Source: Pseudomonas sp. Ant30-3
GTDB taxonomy: Bacteria > Pseudomonadota > Gammaproteobacteria > Pseudomonadales > Pseudomonadaceae
NCBI RefSeq assembly: GCF_000690905.1
Contig: NZ_JMCL01000081.1
Location: 1-64,000 of the forward strand
Length of the DNA stretch: 64,000 nt
Direction: 5' to 3'
Positions within the stretch are counted from its first letter, which is position 1, and the number at the start of each line of letters is the position of its first letter. The notes under the pieces were generated by a model that saw nothing but the letters and a program-made list of their open reading frames with translations, was not told where the DNA came from and made no database searches. The position numbers were made by a program, and so were the translations under genes. Positions 8,062-16,674 of the stretch are shown here, one piece after another.

Positions 8062-8759
8062 ATGAACAAGGACAAAACAAAGCACCCTTTCGACGATAAA
8101 TGGAGCCGGAATCTTCCGAATGGCGGCGCCTCTTGGGCTGCGTTTAATCCACCCCCTGAGCCAAAGCCAGTCGCCTACGTTCCAAAAGATGAATGGACCA
8201 CACCCAAGCCTCGCGACGACCTGGTCTTTGCTAAGTCATGTGTGTCTCAAAACTGGTGCAGCACTGAGCCGGGCACGGCCACCGTCCCCGCCTCAGACTT
8301 TGGTAAGGTCATGCTAGTCGCGCCCATGCCTGTACCCTCGTCAATCGAAGCGGTTGGACTCGCGGTAGGCTTCGACGCGGTGCTGGGATCGACGGTTATC
8401 CGACTGGCGAGGACGTTGAAACCGACGACCGTATTCTTGTGTTCCCCGCAGACACCGGTCTCAGCTCGCTGTACCTGGTGTTCGCTCGACCTGTTGGCGG
8501 CGACCACAGCTATCACCCGCCCCCGAAGGGACTGACCGCCTTCCCTGATGCTGTGAAGGACAAGTCCAAGAACTCTGTAAAGGGCGGGGGCGGCTTGCGT
8601 AAACGCTGGAAAGATCGCAAGGGCCGGATCTATGAATGGCACTCTGAGAACGGTAGGGTTGAGCTATACGACAAGCAAGGCAAGCATCTCGGGGAGTTCG
8701 ACCCCAAGACGGGAGAGCGGACGAAAGACGCTGAGCCAGGCAGAAAGACGCCAAAGTAA
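8062..8759 (+). pseudogene. Broken S-type pyocin with colicin E3/pyocin S6-like rRNase domain
   Basis: Codons from ATG 8062 read MNKDKTKHPFDDKWSRNLPNG and DDLVFAKSCVSQNWCSTEPG, the N-terminus of a Pseudomonas S-type bacteriocin. Near 8330-8385 the reading jumps to another frame, where RILVFPADTGLSSLYLVF (end of the pyocin S domain) and an E3-type cytotoxic domain (GGGGLRKRWKDRKGRIYEW, HLGEFDPKTGE) continue to 8759. About 100 residues of the central domain appear deleted and the frame is shifted, so no full toxin can be made. In the nuclease the colicin E3 catalytic Asp and His (D-S-Q-H) read H-S-E-N; the later Glu remains. The immunity gene follows by 14 bp. Confidence 0.75.
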
Positions 8760-8773
8760 TCCAGGGGAAAATC

Positions 8774-9013
8774 ATGCACCTATGCATCACAGGTTTTTTA
8801 GCAGGCGACAGCGACGATACTTCGCTGAAATACGAGCTGGACGTGCACTCAAGCTTTGAAAAAGCTGTGTTGGAGGTAATGGGGTGGCAAAGCTTTGCAG
8901 AAAGCCCAGAAGGAGAATGGTTGCTAACTGGCGATCAGTCCGAGCGAATTGCGACCGTGATTAGTGAGCAGCTACCCCGCGATCTGGATCTCTTCATAGG
9001 CGTAGAAGCCTAA
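8774..9013 (+). CDS. Pyocin S6/E3-type immunity protein
   Basis: The 79-residue acidic protein starts MHLCITGFLAGDSDDTSLKYELDV and contains VLEVMGWQSF and LPRDLDLFIGV. This fits the pyocin S6 family immunity proteins that bind the cognate rRNase domain and block it. It has a good SD (AGGGGAAAATC) and sits directly after the toxin remnant. The frame is intact, so the strain may keep resistance to a related pyocin after losing the toxin. Assignment rests on context plus family resemblance. Confidence 0.72.
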   Translation: MHLCITGFLAGDSDDTSLKYELDVHSSFEKAVLEVMGWQSFAESPEGEWLLTGDQSERIATVISEQLPRDLDLFIGVEA

Positions 9014-9079
9014 CCATAAATGCCAGATTGCTCGCGATTCCTCATGAGCAGACTCCTCCACGCTTCAAGCCGCGCTGCG

Positions 9080-9139
9080 CGCGGCTCTGTCCGGACATTC
9101 CCCAAGTATTGTCGGCTGGAGTCGGGCGCTGGATCAGTC
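9080..9139 (+). pseudogene. Diverged copy of the Nudix gene 3' end
   Basis: The reading frame gives RGSVRTFPKYCRLES, matching RGSVRTLLKHCRLEP at the C-terminus of the Nudix protein (5741-5803). DNA identity is roughly 80 percent with one small indel. No upstream part of the gene is present. It ends 16 bp from the HAD gene 3' end. Confidence 0.7.
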
Positions 9140-9155
9140 ACCCTGAATGCCTGGA

Positions 9156-9785
9156 TCAGGAAGAAAAAACTTCCGGACGTTGCTGCACGGTTCCGGTGTA
9201 TCTGCGCGATTGTTGCCACGCCAGCTGTGCCTGAACATCAGCGGCAGCCTTCAAGACTTTCTGCGCCCAGTGTTCATCTTGCGGATCGACGACAACAACG
9301 CGAAAACCGTGATCATGGCCCTCGCTCCGAACGCCCTCGGAATCATCGACATGCAAGTCGATATCGAAGGCTGGCGGAAATTTCGAGGGGGAGTTTGCTA
9401 GCCCGTGAGCCTCAAGCGCACGGTTATGCACAACACTGTTGACCACACCGTCAACGTGGATCCCGTACAACATCAGCCAGCGGCGGATGTAAGCCGGCGT
9501 TCGCCCGGACGACGTGTAGACCCAGATGCTGCAGCCCTGGCGACGCAACTCTCGAGTCAGCGAGCGGGTGCCGAGACGCAGCGGCTCACCCAGCAAACGG
9601 TGAACAAAGGCTGGCAGTCGGCTTGGCTCGACGTCGCAGTGGTCCAGTTGGCAGGCCAGCGTGTCATCGATATCAAACGAAATGCGTACGCGCGGTGTCT
9701 GGCGCCTCAGCAGGGCGCGCTGAACGGCTTCGCCGGCACGGCTGAGCGAGGTCTGGAATTTGGCGAACACTGAAAAGTCGTTCAT
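9156..9785 (-). CDS. HAD-superfamily hydrolase (uncharacterised)
   Basis: About 209 residues. Motif I is SFDIDDTL (nucleophile and acid/base Asp), motif II lies at VYTSSGR, and the acidic motif is HVDDSEGV after SKFPPAFD, so the full HAD phosphatase set is visible. Substrate unknown. The ATG at 9783-9785 overlaps the stop of the upstream Fic-like gene (TGATG) and has a strong AAGGAGG site, so the two are translationally coupled. Its last 13 codons are duplicated at 7818-7856. Confidence 0.75.
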   Translation of the reverse strand: MNDFSVFAKFQTSLSRAGEAVQRALLRRQTPRVRISFDIDDTLACQLDHCDVEPSRLPAFVHRLLGEPLRLGTRSLTRELRRQGCSIWVYTSSGRTPAYIRRWLMLYGIHVDGVVNSVVHNRALEAHGLANSPSKFPPAFDIDLHVDDSEGVRSEGHDHGFRVVVVDPQDEHWAQKVLKAAADVQAQLAWQQSRRYTGTVQQRPEVFSS

Positions 9786-10483
9786 CAATGGCCTCCTTGA
9801 TAAGCAGCGAGGGGCTCATCTTTGAGAAAAAACTTCATCGGGTCAGGTGCCTGTTCTTCCAGGAAATGTGCATATTTTTTCTTGATCTTGGGCAGCTCGT
9901 ACAATGCCTTCACCCCGTGCTTGGCGGAGTTGCGTATCACCGATGAAGGGTTGAAGTAGCCCTCGGCGTTCTCCAGGCTCAACACGAACGGCGGCAAACC
10001 TGCGCGCATGAGCAAGTAGCTGACGATGAGCGAGCCACTGCGATTATTGCCTTCGATGAACAGTTGCGGCTTGCTAAGGATTCGTACATAGACGCCGGCC
10101 GCACGCTTCCAGACGGATTCGCTGTGATACGCGCAGTACCAGTTGTACAAGTCTTTCACCCCGCCCTCGACGTTGTTGAAGAAGTGCTCCTCGGTGGCCA
10201 CCAGATGCTGAGCATATTCCAGTCGGCGCGCCGGGTCTCGCCCGCACAGCACGGTGGCATTGATCTCCAGCATCAGGTTGAGTTGCTGCAGGTCAAACAG
10301 GTCGACGCCACGTGCGACATAGTCGTCAACCAGCGCATAACCTTCCAGCATATTGTGTAGCACCTCGTCGGTCAGGGGATCACGCGGCTCGGTAAAGTGC
10401 TGGCTGAGCGCTGCAAAACGGCTCTGCACCTCACGCAATGCGCGTTCAATCGCTGGTAAATCAAGACGACGTGTTGCAGACAT
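9785..10483 (-). CDS. Fic-fold protein with altered catalytic motif
   Basis: The 232-residue protein has the Fic core at residues 140-151: Q-L-F-I-E-G-N-N-R-S-G-S, followed by LLMRAGLPPFVLS as in Fic AMP-transferases. The canonical motif is HPFx(D/E)GNGRxxR; here the catalytic His is Gln140, the second Gly is Asn147 and the last Arg is Ser151. The phosphate-binding G-N and first Arg are kept. Standard AMPylation is therefore unlikely; nucleotide binding or another transfer is possible. It is the first gene of a two-gene operon with the HAD hydrolase. SD AGGAAAG precedes the ATG. Confidence 0.68.
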   Translation of the reverse strand: MSATRRLDLPAIERALREVQSRFAALSQHFTEPRDPLTDEVLHNMLEGYALVDDYVARGVDLFDLQQLNLMLEINATVLCGRDPARRLEYAQHLVATEEHFFNNVEGGVKDLYNWYCAYHSESVWKRAAGVYVRILSKPQLFIEGNNRSGSLIVSYLLMRAGLPPFVLSLENAEGYFNPSSVIRNSAKHGVKALYELPKIKKKYAHFLEEQAPDPMKFFLKDEPLAAYQGGH

Positions 10484-10579
10484 TGGCTTTCCTGAATAAC
10501 GCTGGGTACTAAGGTAATGCGACCGTATGTCCGCCAGAGCCTGCCTGGCGGCATGCGGCCCTGAGCGGATGTGCGTTGA

Positions 10580-11398
10580 TCAGCTGAACTTGCCGCTGAT
10601 GTAATCGCCGGTCATTTGTTCGCGCGGGTTGTCGAAAATTTGTGCAGTCGGGCCCATCTCGACCAGATAACCAGTGCGCGTGCCCTGGGAAATATCCACC
10701 GAGAAAAAGGCCGTCGTGTCAGCGACGCGGATGGCTTGTTGCATGTTGTGCGTGACCAGGGCGATGGTGTAATCCTTTTTCAACTCGACCATCAATTCCT
10801 CGACCCGGCGGGTGGCGATCGGGTCGAGTGCCGAGCAGGGCTCATCCAGCAGCAGCACTTCTGGCTCGGTCGCGATGGCGCGGGCGATACACAGCCGTTG
10901 TTGCTGGCCGCCGGACAGGGACAGGCCGCTGACCTTGAGCTTGTCCTTGACCTCATCCCACAGCGCGGCGCCTTGCAGGGCGTGCTTGACGCGGTCGCCC
11001 AGATCGCCTTTGTAGCGATTGAGGCGCAGGCCGAAGGCGACGTTGTCAAAGATGCTCATCGAGAACGGATTCGGCTGTTGGAACACCATGCCGATGTAGC
11101 GGCGCACGACCACGGGATCTACACCCTTGCCATAAACGTCCTGGCCGAGGAAATGCACATGGCCCTCGAAGCGAAAGCCTTTGACCAGGTCATTCATGCG
11201 GTTGAGGCTGCGCAGCACGGTGCTTTTGCCGCAGCCCGACGGACCGATGAAACCGGTGATCTTGTTTTTTTCGATCGGCACGTGGCTGTCACGGACCGCC
11301 AGGAAATTGCCGTAGAAAATCTTGTCCAGCTTGCAGTCCATGACCACAGGTTCCTGGGTGACAAACGGAGCGGCTATTTGCGCAGATGATACGTTCAA
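10580..11398 (-). CDS. pstB: Phosphate ABC transporter ATP-binding protein PstB
   Basis: This is the ATPase subunit of the high-affinity phosphate importer. Walker A is GPSGCGKST, the signature is LSGGQQQR, Walker B is VLLLDEPCSALDP and the switch His lies in LVTHNM. The frame opens at a TTG (11398) with GGGAG 11 bases upstream; MDCKLDKIFYGNF at 11341 is the other possible start. It is the last gene of pstSCAB; no phoU follows, so this is not the usual complete pst-phoU locus. Confidence 0.93.
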   Translation of the reverse strand: MNVSSAQIAAPFVTQEPVVMDCKLDKIFYGNFLAVRDSHVPIEKNKITGFIGPSGCGKSTVLRSLNRMNDLVKGFRFEGHVHFLGQDVYGKGVDPVVVRRYIGMVFQQPNPFSMSIFDNVAFGLRLNRYKGDLGDRVKHALQGAALWDEVKDKLKVSGLSLSGGQQQRLCIARAIATEPEVLLLDEPCSALDPIATRRVEELMVELKKDYTIALVTHNMQQAIRVADTTAFFSVDISQGTRTGYLVEMGPTAQIFDNPREQMTGDYISGKFS

Positions 11399-11417
11399 GA
11401 TTCAGGTGCTCCCGTTA

Positions 11418-12311
11418 TCAATACTTGGGCTTGCCGAAAATACGGCTGACAATGTTCACGACCAATACGATCATCACCAACACCAGCGAGGCCGCCCATG
11501 CGAGCTCGAGCTGGTTGTCGAACGGCATACCGGAGAAGTTGTAAATCAGGACGGCAAGCGATGCCGTCGGATTCATGACCTCCAGGCTACCTTCGTGGTA
11601 GATCCAGTAATTGCTGAACAACGCGGTAAACAGCAGTGGGGCGGTTTCGCCTGCGGCGCGTGCCACGGCCAACATGACGCCGGTCAGGATGGCCGGCATG
11701 CCGGTGGGCAAAACGATTTTCCAGATCACCTGCGAGCGGGTGCAGCCCATGCCGTAGGCGGCGTCCTTCATGACCTTGGGCACCATCCTCATCGACTCTT
11801 CAGCGGTGAGCACAACGATCGGCAGCATCAGTACCGCCAGTGCAACGCCACCCGCCGGTGCCGAGTAGGTACCGGTGGTCATCACCACCAGGGCGTAGGC
11901 AAAAACCCCGGCCAGAATCGACGGCAGGCCCGTGAGCATCTTGGCGGCAAAGCGTGAAGCGTTGGCCAGTTTGCTGTCCGGCCCGAGTTCGGCCAGGAAG
12001 ATCGCCGCCATGATGCCGACCGGCACCGCGATGGCTGCCGCGATGCCAACCATGACAAAGGTGCCCGCCATCGCGTTACCGAAACCGCCGCCCGTCTCGA
12101 ATCCGGTCGGTGGCAGTTGGGTGAAAACTTCCAGGCTCAGGCGAGCACCGCCGCGCGTTATCAGCATGTAGAGCACGGAAATCAACGGCACGCTGGCTAA
12201 CAGAGCGCCAGCCCAGACCAGCGTGGTCAGCACCAGGCTGCGCAGGGCGCGGCCTTCGAACTTGCGCTGCAGGCTTGGCATGGCGGTGATAGGGGAGGTG
12301 AGGTTAGTCAT
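11418..12311 (-). CDS. pstA: Phosphate ABC transporter permease PstA
   Basis: The 297-residue inner-membrane protein has about six helices and the EAA-type loop AAYGMGCTRSQVIWKIVLPTGMPAILTG that docks on PstB. The length is that of E. coli PstA rather than the roughly 550-residue Pseudomonas paralogue. Its ATG overlaps the pstC stop by one base (TAATG), so translation is coupled. Confidence 0.93.
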   Translation of the reverse strand: MTNLTSPITAMPSLQRKFEGRALRSLVLTTLVWAGALLASVPLISVLYMLITRGGARLSLEVFTQLPPTGFETGGGFGNAMAGTFVMVGIAAAIAVPVGIMAAIFLAELGPDSKLANASRFAAKMLTGLPSILAGVFAYALVVMTTGTYSAPAGGVALAVLMLPIVVLTAEESMRMVPKVMKDAAYGMGCTRSQVIWKIVLPTGMPAILTGVMLAVARAAGETAPLLFTALFSNYWIYHEGSLEVMNPTASLAVLIYNFSGMPFDNQLELAWAASLVLVMIVLVVNIVSRIFGKPKY

Positions 12312-13276
12312 TATTTGGTACCACGTTGGGCATAAACCATGATCATGGAACCGAGGATGTTCACCAGCAGCGTGATCACCATCAGCACCAGCGCGGCGTA
12401 CATCAACACTTCGATTTCGTTGGGGCCGGCTTCGGGGAAGTTCAGCGCCAGCAGGGCCGCCAGCGTGTTGGCCGGAGCAAACAGAGAAAGCGAAATGTTG
12501 TTCGCGTTGCCGACGAGCATGGCCAGGGCCATGGTTTCACCCAGTGCTCGGCCGAGGCCCAGGACCAGGGAGCCGAAGATGCCGGTGGCAGCGGAAGGCA
12601 CCATGACCTTGAGAATCGCTTCCCAGTGGGTGGTGCCCATGCCATACGCGGCCTGTTTGGTTTTCATCGGTACGCCGGTGAGGGCGTCCTGGGAAACGGC
12701 GGCGATGGTCGGCAGAATCATGATGGCCAGTACCAGCGCGGCCGGGAGTAAACCCGGACCGCTCAAGGACGTGCCGAAAAACGGGATCCAGCCCAGTTCA
12801 GTGTTCAACCAGGTGGTCAGCGGCCGAATGGCCGGGATCACTACGTAAATCCCCCACAGCCCATAAACGACGCTGGGGATTGCCGCGAGTAATTCAACGA
12901 TGGTGCGAAAGACGGCTGCCAGTTTCGCGGGCAGGAAATCCTGAGTCAGGAATATCGCCATGCTGACGCCAAAAAAGCCCGCGATCAGCAGCGCGATGAA
13001 AGCGCTGTAGAGCGTGCCCCAGATGGCCGGCAGGATGCCGTACTTGCCTTGGTTAACGTCCCAGACGCTGCCGAACAGCACGTCAAAACCGTGCTTTTCC
13101 ATGCCTGGAAGTGCCTTGCGTCCCACCTCGAACACCAAGGCAAATACCACCGCCAGAATCAGTATCACACCAATTCGCGCAAGCGCACGGAAGGTGCGGT
13201 CAACCATGAAATCCTTGGTAGAGGGTGGTTGGCAGGCGGAGTCCGGGTTAACCGGTACGACAAAAGGTTGGTTCAT
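12311..13276 (-). CDS. pstC: Phosphate ABC transporter permease PstC
   Basis: The 321-residue membrane protein has the loop AAYGMGTTHWEAILKVMVPSAATGI and the conserved LGRALGETMA segment of PstC. It forms the phosphate channel with PstA. The length is E. coli-like. It lies 75 bp after pstS in the same operon. Confidence 0.93.
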   Translation of the reverse strand: MNQPFVVPVNPDSACQPPSTKDFMVDRTFRALARIGVILILAVVFALVFEVGRKALPGMEKHGFDVLFGSVWDVNQGKYGILPAIWGTLYSAFIALLIAGFFGVSMAIFLTQDFLPAKLAAVFRTIVELLAAIPSVVYGLWGIYVVIPAIRPLTTWLNTELGWIPFFGTSLSGPGLLPAALVLAIMILPTIAAVSQDALTGVPMKTKQAAYGMGTTHWEAILKVMVPSAATGIFGSLVLGLGRALGETMALAMLVGNANNISLSLFAPANTLAALLALNFPEAGPNEIEVLMYAALVLMVITLLVNILGSMIMVYAQRGTK

Positions 13277-13351
13277 GGGCTAATTCCGGAACAAGGGGGG
13301 GAACTCTCCCGGCGGGGCTGACAGCCCACACCGAGAGCGGCCTCACGAGCG

Positions 13352-14383
13352 TTACTGGATGTTGGCGGAAGCTTTGCGAACCTGGTCGACAACCGACGGC
13401 GGCAGAGGGATGTAGCCCATCGAGTCGGCGATTTTCTGACCTTCGGTCAGGCTGTACTCAACCATCTCGCGCATGGCTTTGGCCTTGGCCGGATTTTCAT
13501 TCTTCTTGCGGAAGATCATCCAGGTGTAGGAAGTGATCGGGTACGACTTGGCACCGTCCGGATCCGGCAACCAGGCCACCAGGCTTTCCGGCATTTTCAC
13601 CGCGGCCAGAGCCTCGGCACCGCTTTCTGCGTTAGGCACAACGTAGTGGCCGGCCTTGTTCTGCAGCTGGGCGAAGTCAACCTTGGCCAGTTTTGCAAAG
13701 CCGTACTCGATGTAGCCGATCGCGCCCGGGGTCTGGCGAACGGTGGCGGTCACACCATCGTTTTTCGGCGATTTGATGAATTTGTCGCTGGCTGGCCAGT
13801 TGACGGTGTTGCCTTCACCCAGCGCAGTTTTGAACTCTGGATTGATGGCCGCAACGTGCTTGGTGAACACCGCAGTAGTACCGCTGGAGTCTGCACGCAC
13901 TACAACCGTGATCGGCATGTCAGGCAGCTTCAGCTCCGGGTTGGCCGCGACGATCTGCGGGTCGTTCCATTTAGTGATCTTGCCAAGGAAGATGTTGGAG
14001 TAAACATCGCGCGGCAGTTTCAGCCCTTTAGGGCTGCCTGGCAGGTTGTAGGCCAGGACAATCTCGCCCGCCGTCATTGGCAGCAGTTGCGCGCCTTCGG
14101 CAACCTTGGCGATGTCTTCGTCTTTCATCGCCGAGTCACTGGCGGCGAAATCGACGGTTTTGTTCAGGAAGTCCTGCACACCCGCGCCGCTGCCCTTGGA
14201 TTGGTAATCCACGGTGACGCCAGCGGTTTTCTTGCTGAAATCCTTGAACCAGGTCAGGTAGATCGGGGCCGGAAAACTCGCGCCGGAGCCAGTCAGGCGC
14301 ACGCTTTCTGCGGCAAAAGACACTGAGGTGGCACAAAGAGAAACCGTAATGGCCAGCGCTGCAGACTTCATCAAACTTTTCAT
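13352..14383 (-). CDS. pstS: Periplasmic phosphate-binding protein PstS
   Basis: The 343-residue protein starts with a Sec signal peptide (cleavage after VSFA-AES). LTGSGASFPAPIYLTWF, YQSKGSGAGVQDFLN, VVRADSSGTTAVF and GAIGYIEYG are the phosphate-binding segments of PstS. It is first in pstSCAB and is preceded by a Pho box, so induction by PhoB under phosphate limitation is expected. Confidence 0.94.
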   Translation of the reverse strand: MKSLMKSAALAITVSLCATSVSFAAESVRLTGSGASFPAPIYLTWFKDFSKKTAGVTVDYQSKGSGAGVQDFLNKTVDFAASDSAMKDEDIAKVAEGAQLLPMTAGEIVLAYNLPGSPKGLKLPRDVYSNIFLGKITKWNDPQIVAANPELKLPDMPITVVVRADSSGTTAVFTKHVAAINPEFKTALGEGNTVNWPASDKFIKSPKNDGVTATVRQTPGAIGYIEYGFAKLAKVDFAQLQNKAGHYVVPNAESGAEALAAVKMPESLVAWLPDPDGAKSYPITSYTWMIFRKKNENPAKAKAMREMVEYSLTEGQKIADSMGYIPLPPSVVDQVRKASANIQ

Positions 14384-14431
14384 CGAAGGAGTTCCATGTG
14401 ATAACGGGCTCCCGAACTTTGCAACATTCTT

Positions 14432-14449
14432 GTTACGGTTTTATGAATG
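14432..14449 (-). promoter_or_regulatory. Pho box (PhoB site) upstream of pstS
   Basis: Minus-strand CATTCATAAAACCGTAAC matches 13 of 18 positions of the E. coli pstS Pho box (CTGTCATAAAACTGTCAT), with the two half-sites in correct 11-bp register. It lies about 50 bp upstream of the pstS ATG. Confidence 0.65.
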
Positions 14450-14616
14450 TGAGGTGGCGGCGATCGCCATTACCTTCGATTGTTGACCTTTGCCAGGTTT
14501 CAAACAGCAAAGCTCCCAACCAGTTATGGCCAGGGGCGGGGTGGGTCGGCGTCGTGCCGACACTGGCTGAGCGGTCGCTGCCTGGTTCCATGATGGGTGA
14601 CGATAACTGAACCCGC

Positions 14617-15519
14617 TCACTCGCCAGGCTTGCTCTCCTGCACAGCGAGTTGCGCCGCATCACATAGCCATTGGCGAAATTGCGCAGCGGCGCCACCGAG
14701 CACGACATCCTGAGCTTGCACCAGGTAATAGCCTTTGCCCGTCTGCAAAACAGAATCGAATACCGGCATGAGTCGCCCTCGTTCGACATCTTCCTCGACC
14801 AGCCAGGGACTGGTCAGGACCAGCCCTTGGTCGCGACGCGCGGCATCGATTGCCAGCTCGGACTGATCGAACTTCATGCCGTTGCCAAACCCTTCGAAGG
14901 TCAATCCCACCGCTGCGAACCACTGAGGCCAGTAGGCGTGAGAGGTCGTATACAGGAATGTTGCAGTTGGCAACGCATCAAAGCTGTCCAGTACTTTCCG
15001 CTGAAAGTACGCCGGGCTGCAATAGACCCGCACCGCGTCTGGCAATAACAGCTGCGCCTGTACATCGCGAGCATTGCCATCGAAATGCCGCACCGCCAGA
15101 TCGCATGTGGCGTCATTGAAATCCACTGGCTCGGTGGAAGCACTCAGATGCAATTGCAGTTCCGGATGGCTCTGGGTGAATGACGGCATCCGTTTGGCAA
15201 ACCATGAATTGGCAAAGGCGGGTGGGAGGCTTAACCGAACCTGCCGATCACTGAGACTGCGCACGGCCCGGCTCGCTGTTTCCAGCTGTCGTAGTGCCGG
15301 TTTCACTTGCTCCCAATAGTTGAGTGCTTCGTTCGTGGGTTGCAGCTTGCGGACGCTGCGCACGAACAATGGTGTTCCCAGCCAGGCCTCCAGTTTTTTG
15401 ATCTGCTGCCCGACCGCGCCGGGCGTCACGAATAACTGGCTGGCCGCGGTGCTGAAGCTGCCGGTGCGCATCACCGCGTCAAAACAGGCGATAGCTTTGA
15501 GGGGGGTATCAGCTCTCAT
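14617..15519 (-). CDS. LysR family regulator, GcvA-like
   Basis: About 300 residues. The HTH is ACFDAVMRTGSFSTAASQLFVTPGAVGQQIKKLE, with the VTPGAVS-type recognition helix of the GcvA group. The effector domain includes LQLHLSASTEPVDF and DLAVRHFDG. MRADTPLKAI at 15519 fits the family N-terminus; longer starts up to 15558 lack a better ribosome site. It is divergent from the tautomerase stub/EamA exporter pair and may regulate it. Confidence 0.88.
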   Translation of the reverse strand: MRADTPLKAIACFDAVMRTGSFSTAASQLFVTPGAVGQQIKKLEAWLGTPLFVRSVRKLQPTNEALNYWEQVKPALRQLETASRAVRSLSDRQVRLSLPPAFANSWFAKRMPSFTQSHPELQLHLSASTEPVDFNDATCDLAVRHFDGNARDVQAQLLLPDAVRVYCSPAYFQRKVLDSFDALPTATFLYTTSHAYWPQWFAAVGLTFEGFGNGMKFDQSELAIDAARRDQGLVLTSPWLVEEDVERGRLMPVFDSVLQTGKGYYLVQAQDVVLGGAAAQFRQWLCDAAQLAVQESKPGE

Positions 15520-15639
15520 GGCGCAGTTTTTCTCTTCCATAGCGTTAGAACACATCATTTGTAGCGGCTTGCGGACTTTCCCACAATGGATGCAGCGCGT
15601 TAAAGCACCCCACTTCCAAAATACGCCGAGGATCTGCCC

Positions 15640-15720
15640 ATGCCCGTTGTACGTGTTACCTGGTTTGACGACAAAACCGCCGAGGACATGCTCTACCCAT
15701 CATCGAGGGATCATCAGTGA
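15640..15720 (+). pseudogene. 26-codon stub of a tautomerase gene, coupled to the exporter
   Basis: The frame MPVVRVTWFDDKTAED resembles the N-terminus of 4-oxalocrotonate-type tautomerases, including the catalytic Pro2, but stops after 26 codons. The stop TGA overlaps the GTG start of the EamA gene (GTGA), so the stub may now act as a leader peptide giving translational coupling. Confidence 0.5.
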
Positions 15721-16649
15721 GAACGCCGGTGGATGGTTTTGCGACGGCGATCATGCTGGTGCTGTGCGTTGTGTGGGGCGCTCAGCAGGTGGCGATGAAA
15801 GCGGTTGCCGGTGACATTTCGCCGATGATGCAAGTGGCTTTGCGCTCGGGAATCGCTGCCGTGCTGGTGTGGTTCATCGGCCAGTGGCTGATGCGCGAGG
15901 CGTGGTTGTCGCGCGTCTGGCATCGCTCCGGGCTGGTGGTGGGTGTTTTATTCGCAGCCGAATTCATGTTTATCGCCGAGGGCCTGCGCTGGACGAGTGC
16001 TTCGCACATGGCGGTTTTCCTCTACACGGCACCGTTGTTCGCCGCCATCGGCCTGCACCTGCGCTTGCCAGAAGAACGACTCGCCCCCGTGCAATGGATG
16101 GGAATGGCTTTGGCGTTCGCCGGCATTGCCGTCATCTTTCTTGCGCCGGGCGCGAAGGGCGCAGAACAAACCGGCACGGCCAGCACCTTTGGAGATTTGC
16201 TGGGGTTGTGCGCGGGCGCCTCGTGGGGGTTTACGACAGTAGCGGTTCGCACCAGCCGGCTAAGTGAAGCACCCGCAACCCAGACCCTTTTCTACCAACT
16301 GGCAGGGGCCTTTCTGCTGTTGCTGCCCTTGGCACTTTGGTCGGGCCAAAGCGTGATCCACTTCACCCCTCAAGCACTGGCCAGCATGGCTTTCCAGACC
16401 GTCATGGTATCGGTCACCAGCTACCTGATCTGGTTCTGGATGCTGCGCCGCTATCTGGCGGCTCGGCTGGGGGTGATGGCCTTCATGACTCCGCTGTTCG
16501 GCGTGGTGATGGGATATCTGTGGCTGGATGACCAGATAAGTCTCGGCTTCCTGCTCGGGGCAGGTCTGAGCGTTGCCGGACTGCTCGTGGTGAATCTCAG
16601 CAAAGCCGTCGGCCAGACCCAAGAAAATGTCCGCCGTGTCACATCGTGA
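15717..16649 (+). CDS. EamA/DMT-family permease
   Basis: The 310-residue inner-membrane protein has about ten helices in two EamA repeats (VLCVVWGAQQVAMKAVAG near the start; GLCAGASWGFTTVAVRTSR in the second). The family exports amino acids, nucleobases or drugs. The GTG start at 15717 has GAGGGA eight bases upstream and overlaps the stub's stop. It is followed 25 bp later by the quinone reductase, likely one transcript. Confidence 0.88.
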   Translation: MRTPVDGFATAIMLVLCVVWGAQQVAMKAVAGDISPMMQVALRSGIAAVLVWFIGQWLMREAWLSRVWHRSGLVVGVLFAAEFMFIAEGLRWTSASHMAVFLYTAPLFAAIGLHLRLPEERLAPVQWMGMALAFAGIAVIFLAPGAKGAEQTGTASTFGDLLGLCAGASWGFTTVAVRTSRLSEAPATQTLFYQLAGAFLLLLPLALWSGQSVIHFTPQALASMAFQTVMVSVTSYLIWFWMLRRYLAARLGVMAFMTPLFGVVMGYLWLDDQISLGFLLGAGLSVAGLLVVNLSKAVGQTQENVRRVTS

Positions 16650-16674
16650 AAATCCTCCAGGAGAAGATGCACCC

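Noticed and set aside
8062..9013. Prophage
   Set aside because: Only a pyocin and immunity gene; no phage structural or integrase genes.
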